Position numbers and translations under genes: made by a program. Under the pieces are notes generated by a model. That model was not told the origin of the DNA. It worked only from the letters and a program-made list of their open reading frames with translations, and ran no database searches. From Ascaris suum (lineage: Eukaryota; Nematoda; Chromadorea; Rhabditida; Ascarididae), in NCBI GenBank assembly GCA_013433145.1, contig CM024174.1:12963484-13027483 (forward strand): a DNA stretch of 64,000 nt, in the 5' to 3' direction. Shown here piece after piece: positions 1 through 12,776 of the stretch. Numbering within the stretch: the first letter of the stretch is position 1; every line of letters begins with the position of its first letter.

Positions 1-1026
1 AACTTTCAGCCGGTAAGCACAATGATTATAGAAGAGCAACCCTGAAGAAGGCTTTTCTGAAACTTTTGCGAGCAAAATTCACTGAGAGCTTCTTATGAAG
101 CGTCCGATGAATTTCAAAACAGGATGCAAGAGCGCATTTCCACAGTGAGCGTGATAGGACAGTTTTCCTTCAGAAAAATGCGTTTCAAGATTTGAAAATT
201 CTAACCCGTATGGTGGAAATTATTTGTTAATATCAACCGACAACAACGACCACTTTAAATATTTGAAGAGTGAAGGTAAGCGTGTCATCATTCGGTGTGA
301 ATTTAGGCACTGTTACTTTGCAAAAAAATTCGCCTTTCTTTTAAAGAATTGGGATTTTAGTGAGGAAGCAAATTGCTTCGAATGAAATGTGAAGTGAAAC
401 TGGCGTGATCAGCAGTACGATGGAATATATGATCTTCAATCCAAAGTGGAATGAATACTTAAACCTTGTGTAGCACATACATAGACCTGCTTGGTGTAAA
501 CACAGAATGAGAGATCATTATACTGTATATTTCGTGTTGTACTTTGTGCGACAATTTAATATATCGTACTTCATCACATATGCAAAACTTTTCGAGAACA
601 ACGCTCATACAATATATTTGTATGGAAAGAGAAATGGCCGCATTCGCATTCCAACGTATTGCAACCATTTATTTCAAACTCATTCCATCGAATTCCATAG
701 GAAAAACTTCCCCCGACATCAATAATTCAATTGTATTTATACATCAATCGATCGAAATGTCCTCATTTCAACATATAAATGTAAAGATAAATTTGAAGCA
801 ATCTGGCGGATCTGGAGCAATCGAAAAATTGCGCTTAGCTTTTAAGTAAAATTTGCAAAAAAAAACTATATTTCAACTGAGATTGTGGACATAACTTTTG
901 TAGTTCAAGTCGCGCGATGCGAATACTCGGGCCGGAATAAACTCACATTAAAGCAGCGATAGTAATCAAACCTAGAAGGATAGGGTGTTTCGGCGTTTAA
1001 TGCGTTCAATGCATATTCCCACTTAC
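1..1026. other. non-coding stretch, no feature supported
   Basis: AT-rich sequence with only short, mutually overlapping open frames at 459-849 on both strands. None has a recognisable domain or paired splice sites. I see no repeat shared with the rest of the window. It is probably intron or intergenic DNA. Confidence 0.4.
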
Positions 1027-1093
1027 AAGTCCTAAAAGATGTTTTAATTTGCAAGCGTGCATTACACGTACAACAAAGTTGGAATGGCCAACG
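1027..1093 (-). CDS. candidate internal exon, Cys-containing, unknown product
   Basis: On the minus strand a CCACAG acceptor precedes 67 bp that stay open in the frame RWPFQLCCTCNARLQ..., then reach a consensus GTAAGT donor at 1021-1026. The cysteine cluster LCCTC is suggestive, but the frame is short and no family is recognised. The flanking sequence gives no partner exon with matching phase. It could be a chance pairing of splice-like sites. Confidence 0.25.
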
Positions 1094-1505
1094 CTGTGGA
1101 ATCAATTGTATAACACATGCTTTGGTTACTTCAACAAAGCAAGCGTGCGAGGACATGAACACTGCACGTGACAACAGCGAATTTAAGGAAGAACCTCAGC
1201 GTTCGAATAACACTTCCTTGGAAGTTATCTATGAAACGACTCGAGGAAAAACTCGAAATAATAACAAAAAGTCATCGTTTCTACAGCATAAGCCTAAAGA
1301 AAGAAGAAAAAGCAATCTATGAGTGAGCGCTGAATCTTTCGATTCCAATGATTCGTTCGTTCACATGCTGCGCTCACCTGTGTGACGCATCGAAGAGCCA
1401 TGAGGTGAAAGGATAGTTATCGGATGCGCCTCCTCGCCAAAACCGCGATCAGTAACGAGCACTTAATGCTCTTTGGGGGTTTTGCGGAACAGATGCTGAC
1501 CGCAG

Positions 1506-1772
1506 TCACCGATCGCGTGGTCGAACACAGCAGCTGTGAGGGGTTCGGAGATGGCGAATAGGATGGGGACTGTTCGATACCTCAAATGGCGGGGTATCAA
1601 GGGGACCCGGTGCTACGGCGTTGATGTTCGCAACGAAATATTGAGCCGCCGAAACACGCTCGTCCGTACGCTGGCTACAACTTGACGGCTTTCGCCTCAT
1701 TTGGCAGATGTGTGAACGGAAGCCGCGATTCGCGCTAAATAGTGCAAATATATTTGCGCCGTCAACAATCAA
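1506..1772 (-). other. GC-richer block with a minus-strand open frame, probably repeat-derived
   Basis: This block is clearly richer in G and C than its surroundings and keeps an 88-codon frame open on the minus strand. The frame begins at an ATG beside the reverse complement of TTTGCGCCGTCAAC and contains motifs such as RTDERVSAAQYFVANI. There is no domain I recognise. The abrupt composition shift suggests an inserted dispersed repeat or a fragment of one rather than an ordinary exon. No second copy is visible in this window. Confidence 0.3.
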
Positions 1773-4694
1773 TTGTTCGTCTTCCTAGTCTTAGCGAAGC
1801 GCACAGTAACGATGGCTGGAAGGGGAAGTAGATAAAAGCGTTGGCAGCCATCTGCTGAGAAAAATACCACACATAGTCAATTCTTAAACAAAGGATTCAA
1901 AAGAAGACGCTCGTCAGCTCTGATAAAAGAGACGCATGGGATGCAGCAAGTGAATGTTCTTACAAAATTGAGGTATTGCATATATCGTAAAATCACTCAA
2001 AATTTTCAATATATTTACAGCTCAACAGCACTGCCAAATATGAAGCAGATGTCTAAGCGGAATATGGAGGCATCCCGCATATAGTAAATCAAACGAGGAA
2101 AGCTGAGAATCGATACAGACCCACTTCAGAGGTTTCTGTCAGTTTCAGTTTCCCTCAACTTTGTGAGCAAGTCCCTAAAGAGATTTCTTTTCATATATGC
2201 CTCGCCGTACATAGGTCACTACCTCATGTTTTATGAAACAATTTTTAGATCTTATAAATGCAAAGATATCTACATTAGAGGAAAGCTGTTCGGATGTAAG
2301 AGGAATAAGCGATGAGGAAACCAAAATCTGAAGAGAGCGAGGAACGTCGAAAACGGAATTCATGAAGGAAAAAGAAGAACTGCATAGACGAATATGGAAC
2401 AACTATCGATTCATTTCACATATAAATACCTCTCCGGATAAATTTTAAAGGGGCATTATTCACTACAGCAATTATGCTAATTTCACTCTTTATACATAAA
2501 GCAGTTTGCACTATACAGAACTATCAATGAAATCGCTCAAAAGACGACAAAAAATTCACAGAAAATCCAAAAACAATGAACTAGAAGATTGCAGTCCTTT
2601 CAATGAGTTGATAATATAATGAAAGATAATCTGATTATAACGCAGTGGCCCTATGCTTTGAAAGAGGAAACAACACAATACGCTGAACATGCCGTTTACT
2701 AAGATAATCGACCGGTTGGCCGGTTGACTCCAAGAACGTCCAATGAGCGAACAGTTATATCTTTACTCACGTGGAAGTCGGCACACTTAACAACGAACTA
2801 ATAGTCTCTGCTCTGCAACAAGAGGCATCCGTACCATGGCAGAGCGAACGTTCGAAAAATTATAGCATATCTACACGAGATCAGAGCTTTTATTCGCTCA
2901 TCCCGCTATAATCGATTTTGTTTCGATGGACAATATTCTAAATTTTCAATAGTCTGTGCTCGCCAGCACACCAAGCAATTACAGATCACCTAAAGCTGAG
3001 CGGATGAATGGAATATGAGGAGCAAGTTTGAGTCACTGTCGGACATTGTCTGCCATGGCTAACCACTGACCTTTTCAGGTCCACCAAGATGCTCGAAACA
3101 TGCGCAGTGCGGTGGCACCACTTCATAAAGACATTGATTGCGATCGGTCGTAGTGCTTCAGGATAGAGCAGAAAAGAGAAGGGAACTGTGCAACTTGGCT
3201 AGATCTCGCGTTGTTCAAATGTGACTCCATTCGAGTTTGTCATATAATCGCAAGAATTCAAAGAAGCCTATCGACTGCTGTAGAACCGTAATTTAATGAA
3301 TCCGTTCGCACCGGCGCACAAATATCAATCACGGTAACAATGAATCAAACTGTAGTAAGTACTGATTTCGCCATCGTGAGGTATTAACCAATTCGAAGCG
3401 CACAATCTTCGGCAACACAGTTCGAAATTCGCACAGCTCCTCGATGACGATAGTTGATGAAGGTTTGATGGCGCAGCAAATCCACCTCTTTTGCGCTCTC
3501 AATCATATGCAAAACCCCTGACCTCTGCACGTAAAACTGCAAGCAAACACGCCGAATAACAATTCACGAGGCTATGAAGTGCAAGGCATTAGCCAAAGTA
3601 TAAGCTTATTTATTAGTCCACGCATTTCTTTAATGCACAATAATACAACTGTATTAAACTTCAACTGTTAGAGAGACAACTCGCACTTAGAGGCTTGAGA
3701 AAGCAAACACTCTGAACAATCTCTTCCATACTTTGTTTAAAAAAAAAAATAAATAAAGGACCACATAATTGCATAACAGAGCAAATCGATGTAAAACATC
3801 ACACAACTAGCAGAGAAGTAAAAACGTTAAAAAGAAGAGAAAGAAAAGAAAAAAAGCAGCTGCATTCGCGTGTTCAATCCACCTCAACTAACAAAAACCT
3901 ATGTGAGTTGGAAAAGTGAGGGAAAGCATTGAAAAGAGGAGTTGCAATTTGCACTATAAAAATGCCTTGTGGAGAAGGATGCACGAACGACCAACCATGA
4001 ACACTAATGACCGGGACGAGAATCACTTGGAAAAAGCAGCTTCTGTTTAATAAACCAGAGTCAACGCGCTTCGCTCTCCACGCCGAACGCATCGCTGTGG
4101 TCACCCTTCCACATAGACAGCGCAAATAAGGTGATGATCACCTGAAGCCCTGAAAGTGTACTTAGTAATTGGCGTGCTTCCAATCTTACCTGCTTAGTCA
4201 CGAGCATACCCACTCACGACAGAGTTAATCGCAAAACACGCAGATAAACCGCTTCTATTGTCACCCAGAGCCAATGTCACCCAATAAATGTAATAACACA
4301 AAGCAGACAAGCTGACGTCAACAAGCAGATAAAACGCCGTCATTCGACGCATTACCCGTACTCGCAATAATAGCAATGAAATGGTGCACCATAATGCACA
4401 CTGTAAAAACGATTGCGCACCTTTTAATCGGATATCACATCCACAAATACCCGATCACCGAATATCAAACCTCCCAATGGAATGTCTAGATATAGTCCCA
4501 CACAAACGCCAACCAAGCATTTATAATAGAAAGAAAAACAATAACATCCTGACCAAAAAGCAGCACTACCTGAGGCACAGCGAGTGGTGGGCTATCTTCG
4601 GAAATATTGTAACTGAGATCAAAAAGACCTGGGCAAATACATATGCTTCTTGCATTGGTGAATGAAAATAATAGGTGCAAATAACAGTACATAG
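1773..4694. other. mostly featureless stretch with weak exon-like pieces
   Basis: Only weak signals are present. On the plus strand, CTTTTCAG at 3071-3078 opens a 24-codon frame (VHQDARNMRSAVAPLHKDID...) ending in TAG at 3151. On the minus strand, a TTGTTGCAG acceptor and a GTGAGT donor bracket 42 bp at 2771-2812 (AETISSLLSVPTS). Neither has a recognised product or a neighbouring exon. The rest is AT-rich sequence without a supported feature. Confidence 0.25.
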
Positions 4695-4766
4695 GTTTGG
4701 TGACATATAACGCTGCAATCTTTCATAATCGATGCACGTTCGGATTCGGACTCGCTCTCATCGAAG
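4695..4766 (+). CDS. candidate internal exon, unknown product
   Basis: An acceptor-like TACATAG is followed by 72 bp ending at a strong AAG|GTGAGT donor (4764-4770). The frame entering with two bases reads LVTYNAAIFHNRCTFGFG... A second frame (DARSDSDSLSSK at its 3' end) is also open, so the frame is not settled. No family is recognised. The donor is the stronger half of the evidence. Confidence 0.28.
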
Positions 4767-6309
4767 GTGAGTGCAAGCAAGATAGAAGAAATGAAAGGTG
4801 CATTGCAACATTGATAGTGGTGACAGCTAGCTGGCATCGATGTGACATCAAAGCGAATGAACCGTTGGACCCTCGGCCACAAAGTAATAAAATACGTCGA
4901 ACGAATTTTGTCACAAAAACTTCACAGCGTACATCACCGAGCATTACGACAAAAGAATCACTGAATCACATAAATACCACAAAGCAGTGCACAAAGTGTC
5001 AATAATAAATGCCACCCAAATAATGACAGCCCTTTAAATCAGCATCACCAGCGTAGTCACTCTAACACATCAAATATACAAAGGATATTTTCATCACTTA
5101 ACCCACTCAAACTATCGCAACCACTAGAATTGCCTATCCAAGATCATGAAGCCCTTTCAAGCATCTAACACATGCAGCCCCCATATTGCGCTCTCAGAGT
5201 TCACTATACTCACGAACGCATTTGAACACAAGCAACTTTGAACTTTCCGCTACACTATATCAGCCTGCTAGCCCAAAAATAAGACGGCATTACATCAGCA
5301 AACAAAAAAATTAAAGGATATAGGCTTACGCTAATGGCTCAGTTTTTTCCTTAAACAAAAACCTTTGACGGAAAACACAATGGAAGAAAATTTACTTAAA
5401 ATAGGTTAAATGCAGTTCTATAGGCGAAAGGCCTCGAAGTCGGAGCTTCTAAGGGGAAGGACATAAACAAAGCATTTCCTCAACCACACAAAATTAGAGC
5501 GTGGATTTCTACAGTATTTCTTTGCTAACTGCTATGCATAGAGATATCAACTTTCAGCAAAAAGTGATGATTTCCTCCCTGTCTGGTTCCTTATTCTACT
5601 CGTCTTTACTTCCTCAGAAAAGTAGAAATAATCAAAGATGCACTGCGATAACGTTCAGCATCGTCCGAAGCTCATTAATGAAATTAGATCTGGCGCTGAG
5701 AAAAAACAAAGAGTACATAAAGCAAGCTACGGCGCAAACTATATCATTCCTGAGGAAATGAATTTCGTTTGAGAAAACCTGATCACGATGTAACCACGAA
5801 TTAGCTGCATACCGAACTACAATGTAACCACAGAATAGTTCATAGAATGGCCGTGATACTCGCGGTCGCTATTGGTTGAGTTAACAATGAAGCAGTGAAT
5901 TGGCCAAACATTAAACTTCAAGGGTTAAGCTCGATCAGAACTTCAGCAAAAGCATTACGCGAAAAACGTGCGGCGAATGCGTCAAGCCACAGTAAAGCAA
6001 AAGTATTATGTGAAGGGGGTGCTGAGTGTTAGTGTGTCGTTCGGCAAATAAATCAATCGGGGGCTAATTGCTTTCACAACGAGCAAAGCAGTGCGCCGCT
6101 CAATGCGTTGTGCACTCACGTGCAACTGCACGTTAGCAACACGTCCCATCAACGAGGAAACAACCGCCATCATATGCCAACTCCTCTTAACTATTCCAAA
6201 TATCCTATGGTTCGTGGCACCCAAAAAACAATCACCTATCATCGAAACTTTCGTTTACAAGACTCAGTCACAGTAGATCAACTAATAGCGGAGATAAGTC
6301 TCATTTCAG
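4767..6309. other. non-coding stretch
   Basis: No supported exon, RNA gene or repeat was found. Open frames at 4697-5005 and 5501-5761 run through low-complexity or AT-rich sequence and lack paired splice sites. Confidence 0.35.
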
Positions 6310-6388
6310 TACCCCCTAAAGAAGAACAAAAAAATTACGGCTCCATTGAAGGACGTAGAGGGTCTGCAAAAAATAGCAGCCGAACCTC
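6310..6388 (+). CDS. candidate internal exon with consensus splice sites, unknown product
   Basis: CTCATTTCAG at 6300-6309 matches the nematode acceptor consensus and CTC|GTAAGTACC begins at 6386, so both edges of this 79-bp piece are strong. Two frames stay open: one reads PPKEEQKNYGSIEGRRGS..., the other YPLKKNKKITAPLKDVEG.... Lys/Glu content is high in both and neither shows a named domain. The pair of strong sites makes it one of the better exon candidates in the first 40 kb. The reading frame cannot be chosen without a neighbouring exon. Confidence 0.42.
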
Positions 6389-7561
6389 GTAAGTACCAGT
6401 TTTAAAGAGCTTTTAGCGCGTTAATCTATGCACATTTTATTGATGAAAGACGCTTAATCAAATGCTTGCGAACACGTCAACAGATTGTTCTGTAGCGCAA
6501 AGTTTCAGCATCACATACAGAAATGAACGGTTGATCGCGTTCAAATCCTACACTTCACTTATAAACTGCAAGCGAAAGAATATATTTGCAACAGCAAAAA
6601 TCAGCCAAACCCACGACGCTCAATAAAAAACAAATCGTTTTAGTAGCTTAGCTCTTCACCAATACTGCGAAGTCTTTTATGACTGCGCGTATAATAATAA
6701 TATCAAACAACATTAATACTATTATTTTGGAAAAGAAGAAACAATAACTCAACTAATACAGTATCAATGCTATGAGTGCAGTTCACTCGTTGTTCTCTCA
6801 CACAACCTCTTCAAAACCCAGAGACGCTTAAGCGTATTACCTTCTACGAACCTCCTGTACCGAATATCCTCGTTATGATGTTCAAATCAGAAATGTTGCT
6901 AACAAATGAAGATCATATGATACAAAAAAGCAAGCAGCTTAGAATCAAGACGCTAGCCGGATGCGAAGGGAGCACCAACAGTCCCAAATAAACATAACTG
7001 TCGGGTCGCTTATGCAGCAGGGACAGCAAATGCAAAATCAGATGTCTTTGAAAAAAAAACAACTGGAAATCACAAGTTTCGCCTCCAAAGAGTTTTTCAT
7101 AGTCACTAACGAGGCAGTTGATAACTACACCAATGCAAACAAAACAACATCGAAATCGACGCTACCATCGAAAACAAATAAGGTCGAGGAAATCCATCCC
7201 ATGCTGCATCAACAATACTGATGGCAGAAAGAAGCACATGCGAAGAAACGGCAGCAAAGTTCTGAAGCAATTGAGGTCCGTGCAATTGAGTAGTGCGCCG
7301 CTGTTCCTGTTTTGTTTGCATACTTGCTGTTACTTATCTGGATACTTCAATGTAACACTTCGTGATGAGAGCAAAGAAATTATTCGTAGAAACATTTCAA
7401 AAAATGCCAACATGCAGCCATCACTTCGAAAAATAATGAGTTGGCAACTCACTTATTCACTGAGCATAGGCTTAACAATACTGGAATCACGCGTGTAACG
7501 AAGAAATCGAGACACAAATCACAAGTATACAAAACAAAACATGTCATGCGCATAAACAAAT
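6389..7561. other. non-coding stretch
   Basis: AT-rich sequence with overlapping short frames on both strands (6776-7656). They show no domains and no convincing exon boundaries. Confidence 0.3.
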
Positions 7562-8025
7562 ATTCACACAAATGCGAATGCCCGCTTCACTCAAGACAAT
7601 GGAGCTCTGGACGTGTAATGAATGAAAGTAATTGCAACGTACCCTATCAGCGATGAATCACTTGTGAAGGAATCTCGGGTTATGTACACTGCTCTTAGAA
7701 GCAAATCAGAAATAGCTCATAAAAATGGCTATGCACCACTTTGAACAATAACCACACATTACATTAAAACACTGATTTAAGATGCATCACACTGTCAATC
7801 GCCTATGCCATTCCAGTGACTAAATCATTCTTGCCACTACATCCGCCTTCAAGAAGAAACCAGCATGAAGTGAACTCTTGCTCACTTCGCGATCGATGTG
7901 TCAAAGAAAGCGGCTAGAAACTGTCGCGACAAAGCTGTCACATAATTGAAAGCATTTCAGAAAAAATTTCTGGATTATAACATCCTCCTCTCTCATAAAT
8001 AGTACGTACTGAAAGCATGATTGTT

Positions 8026-8190
8026 TCAAAACCGAAAGACTAACCAGTCGAATGTCGATTTACAGAAAGCATAGGCGAATCCTTTCGTGGCGTCGTATGT
8101 CACCGATGTACCACTGGTTGCCTGGAAGTGCACACGCTCGAAGCCACTGTCCAATGAACACAAACATGGAAGCAACTTAGGCCGAAACAG
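8026..8190 (-). CDS. candidate coding fragment inside repeat copy 1, unknown product
   Basis: A 55-codon minus-strand frame is open between two stops. Its middle part is compositionally protein-like (VHFQATSGTSVTYDATKGFA, then AFCKSTFDW). A second minus-strand frame (MFVFIGQWLRACALP...) is also open over the same bases. The same sequence occurs unchanged in frame at 31658-31822 in copy 2. With copies this similar, conservation is not independent evidence. No family is recognised. Confidence 0.25.
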   Translation of the reverse strand: MFRPKLLPCLCSLDSGFERVHFQATSGTSVTYDATKGFAYAFCKSTFDWLVFRF

Positions 8191-8444
8191 TCACGTGGCA
8201 CACACGACATACGAGCGCTTATGGTCATGATGTGTTAAAGGAGCATCTTTGATGCAGTGACAAATTTCTCCTCAGACTGCATTCTCCTAAAACGTGAAAT
8301 GAGGTCACCTTATGCATGAAACTCCTGCATCATCCTTCTAAGTGAACGTTTTCGACATTTCTTTTCACCTAAGCATTCAAATGGAAAATCTTAGCGCAAA
8401 GTTCACATTCGCAGCAACAACATCGCTTTCTATTTCCACTGCAG

Positions 8445-8654
8445 GGCGATGAGGTGAACGGCGACAACTGCGACCTGCAGTCTGCTTCCGCGATCAGCGC
8501 CCCCCTTCCCTCTCCTCCCACCTCACAAACTTTTAAGTTCCCTTCTCTGCATCACTCTTCGAACAGAAGGACGTCACTGCACTCAAAAAACAAAAAGAAA
8601 ATGAGGCGGATAACAATGAGGTTCAAAAGGAAAGTAACGAGGCCCACGTCATAG
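8445..8654 (+). CDS. candidate 3'-terminal exon, Ser/Pro-rich then basic tail
   Basis: TATTTCCACTGCAG at 8431-8444 is a good acceptor. It is followed by 69 codons and a TAG stop (8652-8654). The predicted tail starts GDEVNGDNCDLQSASAISAP, continues as a Ser/Pro-rich linker and ends in a strongly basic segment (KKKMRRITMRFKRKV). Two GC-rich third-position stretches fit coding sequence. ATTAAA at about 8694 could serve as a polyadenylation signal. The upstream exon is not identified. Copy 2 (32077-32286) carries a one-base deletion and a compensating insertion, so the two copies encode different middles. Confidence 0.4.
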   Translation, partial: GDEVNGDNCDLQSASAISAPLPSPPTSQTFKFPSLHHSSNRRTSLHSKNKKKMRRITMRFKRKVTRPTS

Positions 8655-8851
8655 CATCGCTCATTCATTTTATGATCAATGTGACGGCTTCTTATTAAAT
8701 GAAAACATTAATGCCATCGGTTGCTCAAGTTCATGAAGGAGCATCTGCGTCTGATAAGCTTTCCAAATTGTGTTGAAATCACGAAATAAATATACAGCCG
8801 CAATCACAGAACAGCGAACGAACAAACAAGCATGTGCATAGCAACAAACAT

Positions 8852-8855
<4 letters not shown>

Positions 8856-8932
<77 letters not shown>
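8856..8932. repeat. (TA)n microsatellite
   Basis: An uninterrupted run of about 38 TA units inside repeat copy 1. Copy 2 has a shorter run at the same place (32488-32550). Confidence 0.98.
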
Positions 8933-8939
<7 letters not shown>

Positions 8940-9497
8940 CATTTAAGGATGCATAAAAGATTGCAGTGGCAAACTAGAATCAGTTGGAGAGTAATTCTGT
9001 TTCAACTACCAATTTCTCTACGAATTTCCTCTTAATCTGATTTGAACGTAGCGCAAAACAAATGATTAAGGCTACTTTTAGCTCAGGTTGACGACATATT
9101 GCAAGAAAAATGCAAAACAGTTGTCACTCACTCTCGGAAATTTATTTCTAGAAAGCCACAATCTTGGCTAACCTCCAAAATTGCTATAAGAGCAAGCTTA
9201 GCACGGTACTTCGAATACAACTACATAATAAGGATTATTTATACTAATATTTATTTGACATCAAAAAAGTTTATATCATTTATAGCAAAAACCAACCAAA
9301 ACTACAAACACATGCAAAATTTAAAAAAGCCTCAATTGCTATCAACTTCAATTCAAAAAACATTTTCCTTTTAACACTTCATTTTTACTCAAATACTGAA
9401 ATATTTCCACAAAGCTATTTCTTTTCACTCAAATATGATGCTGAAATAAATAAATGTCAAAGTGAGACAAGTGTAAGATAACGAGATCATCCATTTC

Positions 9498-9704
9498 TTA
9501 ATTCAATTTTATAACATCGTGCTTTTTGCGCAAAAGCAATGCGATTTGACGACCGCCATCAGTTAATAGACCTGTGACATTAAAATCGAAGTTACTTGTG
9601 CGGCGCCTACAATACAACCAAGAAGCGGTGCGCTTTTTTGAATTCAATGTACTGGAAAAGGCCAAACACCACGGTTGCCTTCTATAATAAATCTCTGGCG
9701 TCAA
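9498..9704 (-). CDS. candidate C-terminal coding fragment inside repeat copy 1
   Basis: The minus-strand frame ends in TAA at 9498-9500. Its last part (NVTGLLTDGGRQIALLLRKK, then HDVIKLN) looks protein-like and follows an AATGTCACAG acceptor. The identical frame is at 33116-33322 in copy 2. I do not recognise the protein. A plus-strand frame of similar length overlaps it (9596-9790). Confidence 0.22.
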   Translation of the reverse strand: MTPEIYYRRQPWCLAFSSTLNSKKRTASWLYCRRRTSNFDFNVTGLLTDGGRQIALLLRKKHDVIKLN

Positions 9705-10998
9705 TTAACGCTAATCCTTACAGTTTCAATATATTTTTGAAACGCTATCCGTTGTTGGGCTACAATGTGTATGGAGAAAATCCCCTGTAAACAGAAGCAG
9801 AGGACATTCAGAAAAAAGAGACTAGAGCCAGACCCATAGCCATTTTCATTTCAAACGATATTCTAAATCTTTCAACCAAAAAGAAAAAATATCACAAAAA
9901 CCAATAAATATTTTTTAATAAAAGCTTATGAGGATATATGTTCCGTCCCATTATCATAAACAGACCATGAATACCGTATTAAAATGAACGATCGGGATTT
10001 GTCGATTATGAATCAATTCTCAACTATACGATCATCGCCTTTCCTTTCAGTAAGCTCGGGACAAGTTCGTACTTGCAGCTTACCACAGAGAAGCAAATAA
10101 AAGCAGATGCAAATTTAGCCGAATAATAAAAAAAGAAGCAATTTCTCTTCAAACTGACCTACGAGGCAGACAATAAATTTCCACCTGAGTGCCGCTTTTT
10201 CAGCCTATCAGTGAGGCTGCAAGCCGAACATTCACTTTACATATATAAAAATTAACTTTTTTTGATAAAACTTTCATAACGTGAGAATTTTTGCGCAAAT
10301 TTTGGAAAAAGTTTTTAAAATAACATTTGAATTTGCAACTAGAAAAAATCAGTGCAATACTCATTAAAAAGAACTTCCTCGATCAGCATCTAACCCAAAA
10401 ATCTAGGAACTCATCCACCAAACTCCGAAAAAGCAATTATTGATAACTGAGAGTTTATGCTCCAGGCTGTTTTCGGTTTAATTTTTTAATCACTAATGCC
10501 TCAAATAATTGCTTAATAAATATTTCAGCAGCTCTTTTTTCTTTGACAGGTTTCAAATGTATCAGCTAATTACGCTTAAATATCCCGTAATTAGCTAGTA
10601 CAATCAGTAACAACCAGTAACTGGCCTCATAGCAAGGCCTTTTCAGTGCACAAATTTACAAACAAATAGATAATATCCATCTCCATTATCATCGTTATAT
10701 TACCGCTATCATCACCTCTATCATATAAAACGCTAACTCTCGGGCACTCGGCTTGAATTCACCTTAACGATGAAAAAATTGCAAACCGAACTTCTTTATT
10801 ACTGAATACAATCGACAGTATCGATAATACTTACTCAAAAAACAAAGTAAAAAACTTATTAATTTCAATACTTTTCTGAATATCGGTACCCATGACTGCA
10901 GTAATTTAATAATTCCGGTGAGAGGTTTTCATTTCTCTTATCTCAAAATGAAATTAAATTTGGAGATGTGCTTTTTCGCAACGCACAATTCAAGGAAA

Positions 10999-12738
10999 AA
11001 GCTCACATGTGCTACCTCTTTGATTGAACAATAATGAAATATGCCAACGAAAAATGGTCATTGTCAAAAAACTGGATTTTTGATTCACTATCTAAAAAGC
11101 GTTCTTTAAGTACGCTCTTCAACAACCTTTGGCCTTTCTTAATTCGCTTCTCTCTTTATCAAAAAAAAGAGCAACAAGCAAACTGAATTCTGGCTTATTT
11201 AATTGTACATTGCGATTCAATTAAACTACATCAATAATGAATAAAATCAACAAATGGTAGAACTTCATTAGGACAACAAATGTCAAGTTAAATGTGATGT
11301 TGATTTCTGCAGATAATCATCAATCACTACTTCAGACTATAAGTTATAAAGCAATTTTATAAAACAAATTCATAAATGCATTAAAAAATTGTCTATTAAC
11401 TATCTGTCAAACCAGTGCTGATAAAATTATCGAGCACTGAACGCAGATGAATTTTTTGTTCTTTAAAAGGAGCAGTGGGAGGAAGGCGATTTAGGAAGTG
11501 GAGGAGCGAATGAAAATTCTAGAAACATCAAGATCTCAATAAAACCAAGGAACTGGGCCTCGGCGAATGGAAGCAAAATCTCCAGAAAGCTAACATTTCA
11601 TCACGAATATTTGCTCACAGGGACTTCCGGAAGAAAAAAACTGATGACAAAACTTTTTGAAAAAAGTCAGAACAAATGCTGATATCGTTCAAAATGCCAA
11701 ACAAACCCCAGCAGTACTATAGAGATTAGGGATCTAATTCGCCCAGCGCGCAACCTTTCTACTTCCGCATAGCACTTTGTTCGTGTTGTATTCAATCGTG
11801 GGAAATTATTTCCACGAATCATATACCGCTATGATTACAATCTTCCTTTGCTCTTCAGATAACAAGAAATTAAGATACTTTCCCTCATTAATAAGGGCAC
11901 AACAGCGTGCACCTTGTTTTTTAAGAACAATAAAATAAACTTGTAAAATAATCAAGCATACATTTCTGAAATTTTCGAGGTAGATAAAGCAAAAGATGAT
12001 ATTTTGAAGTAATTCGCTAATATATTATGAGGAGCAGAAACTCCTTTGAAAAAAATAGCAATGGACAGAAGGGCGACGACGGAAGGCATTGGGCGATAAT
12101 CATCGCTTTCCTTTTACAAAAGAACCGAATAGTATTTGCAGGAAGCAAGTGGTGAAAACAAAAACACCAATTCTCACTCACCCTTATGTTGTCGTCACCC
12201 AGAAGTTCAGTTCATCCGTCGTAACAGCGCTGAAATCCTGCACAGCTCGAGCATGAACGAAACTTCGATATTCTGTAAAGATATTAAAAAATTTACATAA
12301 AATAAAATTTGGAAGTTTAAAACAACGAGCGAATATATTCCGCATCAAAAAACCTCAGCCATTGATAGTGGTAAAGTGGAGAATAGAGATGATTTAAAGA
12401 TTGTGGTGCAAAATACGAAGCAGAAAATAAATTATGCAGAAGGAAATAGAAGGAAATAAATAATGGAAATGTTCTAAGAAACGAATGAGTTGGTTTCTGC
12501 TAATACTTTCCAAAACATTTATTTCGCATTTGCAAAAAAGAGATCCATTACTTGAAATGATTTCAATTTCAAAAAAAGTTTTTAATTGGGAGTTAGCATA
12601 ATGAAGCGAAAAATCTCCAACAAGATGAAATGTTAGTGAGAACGATGAGAGAGAAATGAATAGCAAAGACGTAATAGAAAAACGTGAAAAGATAATTTCT
12701 GCTTAGTAGCTCAGAACACTACAGCAAACGTGACCGTG
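10999..12738. other. non-coding stretch between repeat copies 1 and 3
   Basis: AT-rich sequence without a supported exon or repeat. The minus-strand frame at 12394-12666 is hydrophobic by base composition only. Confidence 0.35.
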
Positions 12739-12776
12739 ATAGCATGAAAATCTGCACTTGCAGATTTTCATGCTAT
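12739..12776. repeat. perfect inverted repeat (hairpin), 18-bp arms
   Basis: The arms 12739-12756 (ATAGCATGAAAATCTGCA) and 12759-12776 are exact reverse complements separated by two bases (CT). It lies exactly at the left edge of repeat copy 3, whose first shared bases are TTTAGCCGAATAAT. The same position in copies 1 and 2 lacks the hairpin. Confidence 0.97.

Larger units (their letters stand above)
7562..10998. repeat. dispersed repeat, copy 1 (longest copy)
   Basis: The left 2.6 kb (7562 to about 10180) is near-identical to 31187-33803. The right 0.88 kb (from 10115) is near-identical to 12777-13650. Copy 1 therefore spans the union of the other two. The copies differ by scattered substitutions, small indels and (TA)n length. 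I could not find terminal inverted repeats or a clear target-site duplication, and there is no transposase or reverse-transcriptase frame inside. It may be a non-autonomous element or a segmental duplication of gene-bearing DNA. Confidence 0.85.

Noticed and set aside
8676..8942. Frames with long YIYIYI runs, also at 18117-18367, 32308-32560, 37594-37989 and 57119-57451
   Set aside because: Translations of (TA)n microsatellites, not proteins.
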